Source: Diplosphaera chodatii (Eukaryota; Chlorophyta; Trebouxiophyceae; Prasiolales; Stichococcaceae). Taken from it: 64,000 nt of DNA. Positions 1-9,609 of the stretch are shown here, piece after piece. The notes beneath the pieces are model-generated. The model ran no database searches. It was given only the letters and a program-made list of their open reading frames with translations, and had not been told where the DNA came from. The first letter of the stretch is position 1; each line of letters begins with the position of its first letter. A program made the position numbers and the translations under genes. Where the stretch lies: positions 806,001 through 870,000 of the forward strand of contig JAALGY010000035.1 in assembly GCA_032358165.1 (NCBI GenBank), written 5' to 3'.

Positions 1-37
1 CGCCCTTTGTAAAAAACAAACAAACAAACAAACAAAC
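1..37 (+). mobile_element. LINE-B 3' tail remnant
   Basis: The window opens inside the 3' end of a LINE-B or RtE copy: the conserved CGCCCTTTGTAAAAAAC motif followed by a (CAAA)n tail. The same motif and tail recur at 1,690, 13,890, 25,250 and 25,420. LINE-A sequence starts right after the tail, so this is a retroposon inserted upstream of, or into, LINE-A. The rest lies outside the window. Confidence 0.75.
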
Positions 38-703
38 GCCGATTCACAAGGGGGGCGACACTTCCGATCCGGGTAATTACCGTGGCATTGCTGTTGGCTC
101 TTTATTGGCAAAGCTGTATGCTTGCATGCTTAACGAAAAGCTTATGAGGTGGACCGAGCAGCACCAGCTGCGCGCACGTGGACAGGCGGGCTTCCGCAAG
201 GACCACTGCACCACCGATCAAACCTTCGTCGTTCGCACCCTCATCGAGAAGGCCAAGGCAGATAAGCAGCTTCTGTACTCTTGCTTTGTCGATTTCAAGA
301 AAGCATACGACACTGTACCTCGTGATTTGCTTTGGGAGAAGCTGCAGCGGATTGGGGTGCATGGCGAGTTTCTTAGGGGCGTGCAGGCACTGTATGCTGA
401 TGTGCCCATGGCATGGCAGTTTGAGGGGGGAATGTCCGACACGTTCCAGAGCACTCTGGGGGTTAAGCAGGGATGTCCACTATCTCCAACCCTTTTTGGG
501 ATTTACATTGACGATTTCCAAGCGGAGCTGGAGGCCGCCGGCGCGGACCTGGACCTGCCCACCCTGTGTGGTGTGCAGGTACCTGCCCTCTTCTATGCAG
601 ATGATCTGGACCCGGTGTCCACATCCGTACACGGCCTGCAGGCGCAGCTCGACCTGCTGGAGTCGTACTGCAAGCGGTGGCGCCTCACCGTCAACGTGAG
701 GAC
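36..703 (+). pseudogene. LINE-A reverse transcriptase fragment
   Basis: Open frame covering much of the RT palm and fingers. Visible motifs in order are GNYRGIAVGSLLAK, QAGFRKDHCTTDQ, FVDFKKAYDTVPRDLL, GVKQGCPLSPTLFGIYIDDF and the catalytic LFYADDLD. The frame has no start here; it enters from the (CAAA)n tail. It leaves into the inserted LINE-B minisatellite after the LTVNV segment, which abolishes the remainder. Such RTs copy their own RNA at a nicked target in the nucleus. Confidence 0.85.
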
Positions 704-1015
704 TCCCACCGCCGCTCACCTTCACCTACACCCTCACACCTCACCTATCAGCACCCGCCTTCGTCCTCACCTTCACTTTCGGTCCCATCCTGGACTCCCA
801 CCGCCGCTCACCCTCACCTACACCCTCACACCTCACCTGCCAGCACCCGCCGTCGCCTTCGCCTTCACTTTCGGTCCCATCCTGGACTCCCACCGCCGCT
901 CACCATCACCTACACCCTCGCACCTCACCTGCCAGCACCCGCCGTCGCCTTCACCATCACCCTCAGTCCCATCCTGGACTCCCACCACCATTCATCCTCA
1001 CCCTTACACCCGTAC
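704..1015 (+). repeat. 92-bp minisatellite (about 3.4 units)
   Basis: Units beginning GACTCCCACCGCCGCTCACC recur at 92-bp spacing (for example at 793 and 885). They lack stops in this direction, so long Pro/Ser/His-rich ORFs appear by accident. The same unit forms the larger array at 16,345-17,997 on the other strand. Confidence 0.85.
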
Positions 1016-1728
1016 CTCGCCTGCCCAGTCAGTACTGGACCAAGATCAAGAACAAGAGCAAGAGCAAGACCTTAGTAGCATGACAACACCTAGCAGCGGC
1101 CACCCGCGGAGCCCGCGCGGATGGGAGCACCTGCCGTAGAAGACCCTGGTGCCCGGTGTTGTGCATATCGGACAGCTTGCGGCGTCAGCCGCCAGCCCTC
1201 TGTTGTTTGCCAGCGCCAGCCCTCAGTCTACTTTGGGTTTGGTTGCTTTCACCAGCATGCAGGGCGCCTCGCGGCGTATCCGGTCCCAGCGGGCCCAGAG
1301 CTCGGCGTACTTGTACGCAACCGGTCCCTGCATGTCTGCGCGGGGTTTTCTGGGTTTACCCGCGGGTGCCGTGGCACGTGGACAGACAGACGTTACGACT
1401 TTTTTAGGGTGATAGACACGCAGCGGTGCGACTTCGCCGCGAGTGCGTGGCATTGCTGCCGCCGCCGCCAGGTCCCCGCACTTGTACGACCATTAGGTAG
1501 CCTTCCTCATCGGGAATATTGCCTTTCGCTGGTCTCATGGGCCCTGCATTCCCTCGTGGTTTCAGTGTCCTCCATCGACATATTTCGAACAGAACGTTTT
1601 GATGACATACTCAGCCGCCCTCACGTTCACACGTGAGACGCCGCATTGTGCCGCAGAGCCTTGTTCTTGAGCTTGGTTCTGGTCTGGACGCCCTTTGTAA
1701 AAAACAAACAAACAAACAAACAAACAAA
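704..1728 (+). mobile_element. LINE-B 3' end inserted in LINE-A, with 11-bp TSD
   Basis: Both flanks read AACGTGAGGAC (693-703 and 1729-1739), a clean target-site duplication in LINE-A. The insert begins inside a 92-bp minisatellite, continues through a ~700-bp non-coding body and ends with the (CAAA)n tail. The same order lies downstream of the LINE-B ORF2 stop at 15,633-18,052 (minus), so I read this as a 5'-truncated LINE-B consisting only of 3' UTR. A separate non-autonomous family is the alternative. Confidence 0.8.
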
Positions 1729-2303
1729 AACGTGAGGACGACTAAGGTCGTGGTGTACGCAGCCCAGGCTGCGGCACCACCGGTTCTCGCCTACATGCAT
1801 GCTCCCATCGAAGTGCTGGACTCGTTTACATATTTGGGGGTTGACATCTCCAGTCGTAGTTCTTTTGCGGCCGCTAGGATCGGCAGAGCGGCCTCCGCCC
1901 AGCGCGCCGCACTTGCATTGCAGCATCGTTACCATGACCTAAGCTTGCATGACCCAGCACTGCAGCTGCACTTGTTCGATGCACTAGTACGTCCTGTTAT
2001 GCTTTATGGTGTCGAAACATGGGGTCCTGGGGCGTTGTGCGGTAGTGGCATGGACACTTGTGAGCTTGTCCATCGGAAGTTTCTTCGGTCTGTTCTTGGT
2101 GTGCACACAGGCACTCCCAACGTGGCGGTGTTGGGGGAGCTTGGGCGATTCCCGGTGGCACACACGGCAACGCTGGCCATCTGCCGGTTCTGGAATCGGC
2201 TGGTCGCGATGCCGGACACACGCCTCACCAAGCAGGCATTCCTGGAGAACTGTGCTCTGGCCACCCGGCCGGGGCGCAGCAACACCAGCTCAGCATGCTG
2301 GAA

Positions 2304-2454
2304 TGGATAGCGGTAAGGGAAGTGCAAATAGCGATGGAAAAGGACCTTTGACCGGAAGGCTGTTTGTGTATTGCGTTTTTTCAACGACTTATATACACAA
2401 ACCATGGAGGGCAGATTGCCGAAGCAACCACTTGCATAGGGTGGGGTGGGTTGG
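2304..2454 (-). mobile_element. SINE-D copy 1 (5'-truncated)
   Basis: Carries the constant end TGGATAGCGGTAAGGG and stops inside the unit at GGGTGGGTTGG. LINE-A resumes after a repeat of GCTGG, a possible 5-bp TSD. One end is constant and the other variable, so the element is most simply read on the minus strand, with its 3' end at the TGGATAGCGG side. Confidence 0.7.
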
Positions 2455-2898
2455 GCTGGGCTGCCCAGGTGTGCTCGTTCCTGCACTTCATGTCACCCAT
2501 CGTTGACGGCGTGCCGCAGCGCATTGACACTGCGGTTGTCAGTGCACACCTGCAGCGCCGCACATTCGATGCTGTGAATGGCAGCGACTTGCGCAAAGTG
2601 CGTGAGTGGCTGGGATTCAGGGGCCCAGTGAACGGTGACAACTACCAGCTGGCCGGCTACTTGCAGGCAGTCGCCTCCAAGACCGGTCGTCGGCGGTTAG
2701 CACAGTTCCGGATGGGCAGTCACATGCTGGGGGTGGAAACGGGGAGGTGGCAGCGTCTGCCGCGGGCAGAGCGGCTGTATCAGCGGTGTAGCTGCGGCGT
2801 GGTGGATGATGAGGCGCACATGGTCTGGGGGTGTCCAGCTTTAGTAGATCAGAGGGTGCAGCATTCTGAGCTGTTTCAGGACAGCGGCATCACCACAG

Positions 2899-3236
2899 TG
2901 GATAGCGGTATGGATAGCGGTAAGGGAAGTGCAAATAGCGATGGAAAAGGACCTTTGACCGGAAGGCTGTTTGTGTATTGCGTTTTTCAACGACTTATAT
3001 GGAATGGAATGGATAGCGGTAAGGGAAGTGCAAATAGCGATGGAAAAGGACCTTTGACCGGAAGGCTGTTTGTGTATTGCGTTTTTCAACGACTTATATA
3101 CACAAACCATGGAGGGCAGATTGCCGAAGCAACCACTTGCATAGGGTGGGGTGGGTTGGTCCCACACGGAAACTTCCGCCACCGCCAGGGATCGAACCCG
3201 GTCCCTGAACGGTGTCCAATGAATGGATAGCGGTAA
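2899..3236 (-). mobile_element. SINE-D cluster of one partial and one full unit
   Basis: A partial unit (2,911-3,000) ends at CGACTTATAT and is followed by a nearly full unit (3,010-3,222, slightly deleted in its T-arm half), each starting with ATGGATAGCGGTAAGG. A short extra start lies at 2,899-2,908 and another at 3,223-3,236. The LINE-A target motif CAGTGGCGGACTTTA is partly doubled at the right edge. This is head-to-tail multimeric structure. Confidence 0.7.
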
Positions 3237-3493
3237 GGGGGGGCGGACTTTACAGTGGCGGACTTTATGCAGCAGGATGCCGGGCAACTGGCAGCCTTTT
3301 TGCGGGTTTGTCATGATCATTGTGCAGAGTTGGAGGGGTGTACATCCAACCGGGATTGAGTGGACCCATTCTGTCAGCGGGGAGTGAACGGTTTCGGACA
3401 CGACTCGTTGTGCATGTTGCTCTGGGTTATTCCGCCAGAGCCTGTGGCTAGGCCAAAATGGCCCACCACCAGTATGTAATCAATGTCAATGTC

Positions 3494-3950
3494 GTTCACA
3501 GGGCCCCTGACTCCCAGCCACTCACGCACTTTGTGCACGTCGCTGCCATTCACAGCATCGAATGTGCGGCGCTGAACGGTGACAACTACCAGCTGGCCGG
3601 CTACTTGCAGGCAGTCGCCTCCAAGACCGGTCGTCGGCGGTTAGCACAGTTTCGGATGGGCAGTCACATGCTGGGGGTGGAAACAGGGAGGTGGCAGCGT
3701 CTGCCGCGGGCAGAGCGGCTGTGTCAGCGGTGTAGCTGCGGCGTGGTGGATGATGAGGCGCACATGGTCTGGGGGTGTCCAGCTCTTGTAGATCAGAGGG
3801 TGCAGCATTCTGAGCTGTTTCAGGACAGCGACATCACCTCAGTGGCGGACTTTATGCAGCAAGATGCCGGGCGACTGGCAGCCTTTTTGCGGGTTTGTCA
3901 TGATCATTGTGCAGAGTTGGAGGGGTGTACATCCAACCGGGATTGAGTGG
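3494..3950 (+). mobile_element. LINE-A fragment with 5' inversion
   Basis: Bases 3,494-3,574 are the reverse complement of the LINE-A segment that normally lies directly upstream of the sequence starting at 3,575. The two meet with a 3-base overlap (AAC). An inverted 5' piece joined to its own downstream part is the signature of twin-primed LINE integration. The forward part codes for the NGDNYQLAGY to TSNRD end of ORF2 and stops just after the stop codon, without the usual 3' UTR. Confidence 0.8.
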
Positions 3951-4115
3951 ACATTGACATTGATTACATACTGGTGGTTTGACATTGACATTGATTACAT
4001 ACTGGTGGTGGGCCATTTTGGCCTAGCCACAGGCTCTGGCGGAATAACCCAGAGCAACATGCACAACGAGTCGTGTCCGAAACCGTTCACTCCCCGCTGA
4101 CAGGATGGTTCCACT
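3951..4115 (-). mobile_element. Two LINE-A 3' UTR pieces
   Basis: A 28-bp piece of the LINE-A 3' end (ACATTGACATTGATTACATA...) is followed by a second, longer copy of the same 3' UTR, reading on the minus strand to CTGACAGGATGGTTCCACT. Both are tails of 5'-truncated LINE-A insertions placed back to back with the previous copy. Confidence 0.75.
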
Positions 4116-4118
4116 GTG

Positions 4119-4236
4119 GACCCAATGTGAGTGTCGGCTGTCGATGGCAAGGCGGCGCAGCTGATGCCAGACGCCAGGCTACAGCAGGCTCCCCCAAACC
4201 GCTGCAAACCGGATCTGACAAGAGCCAAGGCGCTGC
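4119..4236 (-). mobile_element. RtE fragment
   Basis: Matches the internal part of the full RtE copy at about 11,000-11,105 (GTGTCGGCTGTCGATGGC ... GAGCCAAGGCGCTGCT). It has no coding capacity. It lies between two LINE-A pieces and shows no intact end. Confidence 0.7.
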
Positions 4237-4571
4237 TATATGCTTTATGGTGTCGAAACATGGGGTCCTGGGGCGTTGTGCGGTAGTGGCATGGACACTT
4301 GTGAGCTTGTCCATCGGAAGTTTCTTCGGTCTGTTCTTGGTGTGCGCACAGGCACTCCCAACGTGGCGGTGTTGGGGGAGCTTGGGCGATTCCCGGTGGC
4401 ACACACGGCAACGCTGGCCATCTGCCGGTTCTGGAATCGGCTGGTCGCGATGCCGGACACACGCCTCACCAAGCAGGCATTCCTGGAGAACTGTGCTCTG
4501 GCCACCCGGCCGGGGCGCAGCAAGACCAGCTCAGCATGCTGGGCTGCCCAGGTGTGCTCGTTCCTGCACTT

Positions 4572-4812
4572 TCCCTTACCGCTATCCATTCATTGGACAC
4601 CGTTCAGGGACCGGGTTCGATCCCTGGCGGTGGCGGAAGTTTCGGGTCTAGTTCCGTGTGGGACCAACCCACCCCACCCTATGCAAGTGGTTGCTTCGGC
4701 AATCTGCCCTCCATGGTTTGTGTATATAAGTCGTTGAAAAACGCAATACACAAACAGCCTTCCGGTCAAAGGTCCTTTTCCATCGCTATTTGCACTTCCC
4801 TTACCGCTATCC
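4572..4812 (+). mobile_element. SINE-D copy 3
   Basis: Sense strand is plus here: a short 3' end of one unit (CTTACCGCTATCC), then a full unit from ATTGGACACCG through the T-arm-like GGGTTCGATCCC (4,613-4,624) to CTTACCGCTATCC again. There is no TSD; about 10 bp of LINE-A (CATGTCACCC) are missing, so insertion came with a small target deletion. Confidence 0.75.
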
Positions 4813-4824
4813 ATCGTTGACGGC

Positions 4825-5316
4825 GTGCCGCAGCGCATTGACACTTCGGTTGTCAGTGCACACCTGCAGCGCCGCACATTCGATGCTGTGAATGGCAGCG
4901 ACTTGCGCAAAGTGCGTGAGTGGCTGGGAGTCAGGGGCCCTGTCAACGGTGACAACTACCAGCTGGCCGGCTACTTGCAGGCAGTCGCCTCCAAGACCGG
5001 TCGTCGGCGGTTAGCACAGTTCCGGATGGGCAGTCACATGCTGGGGGTGGAGACAGGGAGGTGGCAGCGTCTGCCGCGGGCAGAGCGGCTGTGTCAGCGG
5101 TGTAGCTGCGGCGTGGTGGATGATGAGGCGCACATGGTCTGGGGGTGTCCAGCTCTAGTAGATCAGAGGGTGCAGCATTCTGAGCTGTTTCAGGACAGCG
5201 ACATCACCTCAATGGCGGACTTTATGCAGCAGGATGCCGGGCAACTGGCAGCCTTTTTGCGGGTTTGTCATGATCATTGTGCAGAGTTGGAGGGGTGTAC
5301 ATCCAACCGGGATTGA
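4825..5316 (+). pseudogene. LINE-A ORF2 C-terminal fragment
   Basis: Open frame of ~163 codons from VPQRIDTSVVSAHLQRRTF through CQRCSCGVVDDEAHMVWGCP to TSNRD. It carries the C-x-C...H...C cluster and ends at the normal ORF2 stop. It is only a tail of the protein, cut off from the RT by truncation and by the SINE-D insert. Confidence 0.75.
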
Positions 5317-5452
5317 GTGGACCCATTCTGTCAGCGGGGAGTGAACGGTTTCGGACACGACTCGTTGTGCATGTTGCTCTGGGTTATTCCGCCAGAGCCT
5401 GTGGCTAGGCCAAAATGGCCCACCACCAGTATGTAATCAATGTCAATGTCAA

Positions 5453-6078
5453 ATGCTGCTGAAGCTGCGTGGGTGGATGCTGTGTGCCGCTGAACGCTAG
5501 ATGTGCGCCTGGTTGCTACAGGGTGACCAAGCCTGCAGCAGCGCAGTCGCGCATGCGGCGCAGGCGGCTGAAGCGGCTGCTGTGAAGGCTGATGGCGGGC
5601 TAACGGCTGTCAGAGCGAATCATGACGCCGTGTGTGATGGCTGCAGAGCTGTGATGACGCCGGCCAGGCTGTGAAGGCGGTTTCCAAAACCGCTGTGCTG
5701 CGGGATCCCTGCTGATCGCCAAACCGAACTGCCCCCGAAGTCCGGCTGGCAGGCTGCAGGCGGCTCCTATGACGATGTAGAAGCGGCTGAAGGTGATGGT
5801 GAAGGCGTAGAACCGTAGGAGACCGCGCGTGAAGGGGCTGGCCTGTGGAGGCGTGCTGGGTGGTTTGGGGGTCGGAGGCGGCGACTGTGGACTTTCCGTT
5901 TGGGCGCTTGCGGGTGACGACGATGAGGAAGGTGCTGAGTGGCTGTGTGAGCGTTTTTTGTTTGTTTGTTTGTTTTTTACAAAGGGCGTCCAGACCAGAA
6001 CCAAGCTCAAGAACAAGGCTCTGCGGCACAATGCGGCGTCTCACGTGTGAGCGCAGAAGCGATGTGGACGTCATGTTT
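5453..6078 (-). mobile_element. RtE copy 2, partial
   Basis: Reverse-orientation RtE sequence lacking both ends, split by a LINE-B tail insertion at 5,954-6,044. The shared blocks include GGCGGTTTCCAAAACCGC and the TGTGGACTTTCCGTTTG region also seen at 11,330-11,570. There is no convincing ORF; long frames on both strands are not conserved between RtE copies. Confidence 0.75.
5954..6044 (-). mobile_element. LINE-B/RtE 3' tail insertion with TSD
   Basis: A 91-bp 5'-truncated 3' end (TTTG repeats, then ACAAAGGGCGTCC on plus) inserted in RtE. The flanks share GTGTGAGCG (5,945-5,953 and 6,045-6,053). The uninterrupted sister sequence at 11,600-11,620 shows the empty site. Confidence 0.8.
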
Positions 6079-6202
6079 GGTCGCGATGCCGGACACACGC
6101 CTCACCAAGCAGGCATTCCTGGAGAACTGTGCTCTGGCCACCCGGCCGGGGCGCAGCAAGACCAGCTCAGCATGCTGGGCTGCCCAGGTGTGCTCGTTCC
6201 TG
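6079..6202 (+). mobile_element. LINE-A internal fragment
   Basis: Short piece of LINE-A ORF2 (LVAMPDTRLTKQAF to AQVCSFLP) lying between RtE and an inverted LINE-A. It has neither a 5' nor a 3' end and no TSD; it is probably left by a rearrangement. Confidence 0.7.
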
Positions 6203-6810
6203 CCATTGACATTGACATTGATTACATACTGGTGGTGGGCCATTTTGGCCTAGCCACAGGCTCTGGCGGAATAACCCAGAGCAACATGCACAACGAGTCG
6301 TGTCCGAAACCGTTCACTCCCCGCTGACAGGATGCTTCCACTCAAGCCCGGTTGGATGTACACCCCTCCAACTCTGCACAATGATCATGACAAACCCGCA
6401 AAAAGGCTGCCAGCTGCCCGGCATCTTGCTGCATAAAGTCCGCCACTGAGGTGATGTCGCTGTCCTGAAACAGCTCAGAATGCTGCACCCTCTGATCTAC
6501 CAGAGCTGGACAACCCCAGACCATATGCGCCTCATCATCCACCACGCCGCAGCTACACCGCTGACACAGCCGTTCTGCCCGCGGCAGACGCTGCCACCTC
6601 CCTGTTTCCACCCCCAGCATGTGACTGCCCATCCGGAACTGTGCTAACCGCCGACGACCGGTCTTGGAGGCGACTGCCTGCAAGTAGCCGGCCAGCTGGT
6701 AGTTGTCACCGTTGACAGGGCCCCTGACTCCCAGCCACTCACGCACTTTGCGCAAGTCGCTGCCATTCACAGCATCGAATGTGCGGCGCTGCAGGTGTGC
6801 ACTGACAACC
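6203..6810 (-). mobile_element. LINE-A copy, inverted and 5'-truncated
   Basis: Begins on the plus strand with the TGACAT-type 3' end and reads on the minus strand back to the VVSAHLQRRTF part of ORF2, where RtE sequence abuts. The minus frame codes for the Cys-rich C-terminus. The junction with RtE at 6,810/6,811 looks like a chimeric retrotranscript (see findings). Confidence 0.8.
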
Positions 6811-7018
6811 GTGAGCGTAGAAGCGGTGTGGACGTCAGGTTTGGCTGTAGAGGTGTTGTGCTGCCGGGATGGCAGCACTTGGGCTGCTGAGATGGGCCGC
6901 AAGGCTGGCGCGCTGCAAGTGGAGGCGAGCAAGAGGCGAAGGCGATGACGATGTGCATGCGGGCAGCGGCGGGCCGTGCCAGGGGGCCGCTCCCCCTGGC
7001 ACGGTGAAAACGGAAAGT
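6811..7018 (-). mobile_element. RtE copy 3, 5' end intact
   Basis: Contains the RtE 5' terminus (on plus it ends GTGAAAACGGAAAGT) and the palindrome at 6,974-7,004. Its inner end is fused to LINE-A in the same orientation instead of running on into RtE. Confidence 0.75.
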
Positions 7019-7513
7019 CCGAAAGTGTGCCTGGGGCATCAGACAAGTGCGGGGGCGGCGGGTGGTACGGCGGGAGCCAGACACCAGCCGCACGCAGGCA
7101 CACTTCCCACGCTGGGGGTTGTGGTGGCCGTGGCGCATGGTGAGGGGCAAGGGCCAAGGCTGTGGTGGAGGGCGTGACGTCCGGCTGCTGAAGTGGGGGA
7201 GGCGGCAGAGGTGGCGGAAGCACTTGGCTTAGTGGGGAGGCGTGTGTACGAGGCGGACTGCGGTTGCGACGTCGGCTGCAGGTGGCAGCGGCGGTGGTGA
7301 TGGCAGTGCTGGGTGCGCTGGAGGAGGTCGTTGAGTGACGGCTGTGGTGGTTGGTGGCGGAGGGTCGGGCATGGCAGCCGCCTGAGATGCCAGTGCGTCT
7401 CTGACCAGCTGCAGGCTGTACATGGCGATGCGCTGCCCAAGTGGTGCATCCAAGCCGAGGAGGTGTTCCTGGTGGCGGGCGGCGATGTGGGCGCGGGCGT
7501 CCAGGTGGTATGT

Positions 7514-7716
7514 TTGTATGTTTGTTTGTTTGTTTGTTTGTTTGTTTGTTTGTTTGTTTGTTTGTTTGTTTGTTTGTTTGTTTGTTTGTTTGTTTGTTTG
7601 TTTATTTGTTTGTTTGTTTGTTTGTTTGTTTGTTTGTTTGTTTGTTTGTTTGTTTGTTTGTTTGTTTGTTTGTTGTTTACAAAGGGCGTCCAGACCAGAA
7701 CCAAGCTCAAGAACAA
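7514..7716 (-). mobile_element. LINE-B tail insertion with expanded (CAAA)n
   Basis: A 3'-end insert with only ~40 bp of body and a TTTG array of about 40 units (about 160 bp; one TTTA variant). The 10-bp TSD GGTGGTATGT lies at 7,504-7,513 and 7,717-7,726. The empty site is seen at 20,571-20,580 (one base different). The ORFs across the array (repeated CLFV) are artefacts. Confidence 0.85.
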
Positions 7717-7752
7717 GGTGGTATGTGTGTCGGATGATGTCGAGTGTGATGG

Positions 7753-7998
7753 AATGGAATGGATAGCGGTAAGGGAAGTGCAAATAGCGATGGAAAAGGA
7801 CCTTTGACCGGAAGGCTGTTTGTGTATTGCGTTTTTCAACGACTTATATACACAAACCATGGAGGGCAGATTGCCGAAGCAACCACTTGCATAGGGTGGG
7901 GTGGGTTGGTCCCACACGGAACTAGACCCGAAACTTCCGCCACCGCCAGGGATCGAACCCGGTCCCTGAACGGTGTCCAATGAATGGATAGCGGTAAG
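7753..7998 (-). mobile_element. SINE-D copy 4 with 7-bp TSD
   Basis: One full unit plus 18 bp of the next, flanked by GTGATGG at 7,746-7,752 and 7,999-8,005; LINE-B at 20,600 shows the empty site. The 3' side carries two ATTCC repeats (read on minus). The start inside a preceding unit implies that the RNA template was longer than one unit. Confidence 0.8.
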
Positions 7999-8342
7999 GT
8001 GATGGGGACAGGTTGTCGTGCGAACACTCCTCTGAGTGCCTGCACATGTTGAACGAAGGCTGGCGGGCGGGGGAAGGCGTGGGCGTCAGGGCGGGCGGCG
8101 AGTGGCATGTGGACGACGTCGAGGATGAGAGGCATGTAGGAATTGGTGGGGCGACGGCAGACTGGCAGTGTGGCGTGGTCGTGGACGACGCAATCCGGCA
8201 CAAGGGAGGGGAGGCGGCGGCGTTGTGGTGGGGGGCAGGTGGTAGGGGGGCGGGCTGCTCGTCGTCGGTAACCAGTGAGCTGTGTGGTCCGCGGAGTGGG
8301 CCGAGTTGCAAGGGTCAGTGGAGGATCGTGCGGGCGAGGTGG

Positions 8343-8637
8343 ATGGAATGGATAGCGGTAAGGGAAGTGCAAATAGCGATGGAAAAGGACCTTTGACCGG
8401 AAGGCTGTTTGTGTATTGCGTTTTTCAACGACTTATATACACAAACCATGGAGGGCAGATTGCCGAAGCAACCACTTGCATAGGGTGGGGTGGGTTGGTC
8501 CCACACGGAACTAGACCCGAAACTTCCGCCACCGCCAGGGATCGAACCCGGTCCCTGAACGGTGTCCAATGAATGGATAGCGGTAAGGGAAGTGCAAATA
8601 GCGATGGAAAAGGACCTTTGACCGGAAGGCTGTTTGT
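8343..8637 (-). mobile_element. SINE-D copy 5, 1.3 units
   Basis: A complete unit (TGGATAGCGG at 8,349, next at 8,574, spacing 225 bp) followed by 65 bp of a second unit, ending at CTGTTTGTGT. The flanks share GTGG. LINE-B at 20,945 is the uninterrupted version. Confidence 0.8.
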
Positions 8638-9000
8638 GTGGCGGCGGCAGTGGGGTGCTGGCCAAGGGTGCTGCGGCTGAGGCGTCTGCGGCGGGTGCAG
8701 GCTCACGTGGGCTGGTCGTCGTGGGCGGCGCTGTCGCTGGAGGGTCCGGAGGGTGTGTGTCCGGCTGGTGAGGTGTATGGGGTGCGGCTGGTGGCACTGG
8801 CAGCGGAACGCTGCGAGTCGATTGCCGAGGCGGCAGTGGGGCGACGGGAAGGGCTGCCATGTCCGCCTGGTTGGTGTTCGCCTCAAGCGCTAGCCGCATG
8901 GTGGCATCAAGGGAGGCACGGATGACGGCAAGGTCCCCGCGTGCGACGGCAGCGAACTGGGGGTCGCCCTCAATGGCTGCCCGCAAGTCGTCAAGGGACC

Positions 9001-9346
9001 ACTTTCCGTGAATCACCGTGCCAGGGGGAGCGGCCCCCTGGCACGGCCTGCCGCAGCTCTCATGCACATCCCCGACGCCTTCGCCACTCTTGCTCGCCTC
9101 CACTTGCAGCGCGCCAGCCTTGCGGCCCATCTCAGCAGCCCAAGTGCTGCCATCCCGGCAGCACAACACCTCTACAGCCAAACCTGACGTCCACACCGCT
9201 TCTACGCTCACACAGCCACTCAGCATCCTCTTCATCGTCGTCAACCGCAAGCGCTCAAACGGAAAGTCCACAGCCGCCGCCTCCGACCCCCAAACCACCC
9301 AGCACGCCTCCACAGGCCAGCCCCTTCGCGCCGTCTTCTACGGTAC
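9001..9346 (+). mobile_element. RtE copy 4, 5' end intact
   Basis: Sense strand is plus: it starts ACTTTCCGTG at 9,001 directly after LINE-B sequence, has the palindrome at 9,016-9,046, and runs ~345 bp before a SINE-D begins. The LINE-B target without RtE is seen at 23,030-23,050. No 3' end is present. Confidence 0.75.
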
Positions 9347-9568
9347 TGGATAGCGGTAAGGGAAGTGCAAATAGCGATGGAAAAGGACCTTTGACCGGAA
9401 GGCTGTTTGTGTATTGCGTTTTTCAACGACTTATATACACAAACCATGGAGGGCAGATTGCCGAAGCAACCACTTGCATAGGGTGGGGTGGGTTGGTCCC
9501 ACACGGAACTAGACCCGAAACTTCCGCCACCGCCAGGGATCGAACCCGGTCCCTGAACGGTGTCCAAT
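9347..9568 (-). mobile_element. SINE-D copy 6
   Basis: A single near-complete unit between RtE and LINE-A. Ten bases of filler (CTTGCCCAAT) that echo both neighbours separate it from LINE-A. There is no clear TSD. Confidence 0.75.
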
Positions 9569-9609
9569 CTTGCCCAATCTTGCTTTGTCGATTTCAAGAA
9601 AGCATACGA

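Larger units (their letters stand above)
1740..3358 (+). pseudogene. LINE-A ORF2 C-terminal part, interrupted
   Basis: Continuation of the RT frame after the LINE-B insert: TYLGVDISSRSSF, VRPVMLYGVETWGPG and, further on, the Cys-rich stretch CQRCSCGVVDDEAHMVWGCP (first Cys here Tyr), a C-x-C...H...C pattern like the zf-RVT domain of plant-type LINEs. Two SINE-D insertions cut it. Without them the frame would end at the usual SNRD stop about 135 bp before the LINE-A 3' end. Confidence 0.75.
38..3493 (+). mobile_element. LINE-A copy 1, 5'-truncated and interrupted
   Basis: Non-LTR retrotransposon copy starting inside the RT domain and running to the 3' end, where the sequence closes with TGTCAA repeats. 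A LINE-B 3' end (704-1728) and SINE-D copies (2304-2454, 2899-3236) interrupt it. Outside these inserts it is nearly identical to the copies at 9,579-12,856 and 43,266-44,510, so the inserts are younger than the copy. It cannot make a full protein. Confidence 0.85.
4237..5452 (+). mobile_element. LINE-A copy, 5'-truncated
   Basis: Starts at the MLYGVETWGPG part of ORF2 and runs through the stop codon (near 5,316) to the TGTCAA-type 3' end. A SINE-D interrupts it at 4,572-4,812 and replaces about 10 bp of LINE-A. The downstream ORF at 4,825-5,316 is otherwise uninterrupted. Confidence 0.85.
7019..9000 (-). pseudogene. LINE-B post-RT segment, interrupted
   Basis: Minus-strand sequence matching the LINE-B ORF2 C-terminal region at 20,090-21,175: DLAVIRASLDATMRLA, then the Pro-rich part, VQHVQALRGVFARQ and GQRIAMYSLQLVRDALASQ, ending near LSDAPGT. 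It is broken by a LINE-B tail (7,514-7,716) and two SINE-D copies. The function of this Pro-rich extension is unknown to me. RtE sequence bounds it on both sides. Confidence 0.7.

Noticed and set aside
4613..4624. tRNA gene
   Set aside because: Only a T-arm/B box is present, repeated in every SINE-D; no anticodon arm, D-arm or acceptor stem can be drawn.
4573..4812. Hammerhead ribozyme in SINE-D
   Set aside because: Neither CTGATGA nor a paired GAAA core is present in the sense or antisense unit; other ribozyme classes were not testable by eye.
7422..7807. ORFs rich in CLFV/TNKQ repeats
   Set aside because: They only translate the (TTTG)n/(CAAA)n tail of a LINE-B insertion; all frames stay open because the 4-bp unit has no stop.
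8638..8925. Independent plus-strand gene
   Set aside because: It overlaps the LINE-B minus frame and a SINE-D end; the same sequence at 20,950-21,060 is LINE-B.
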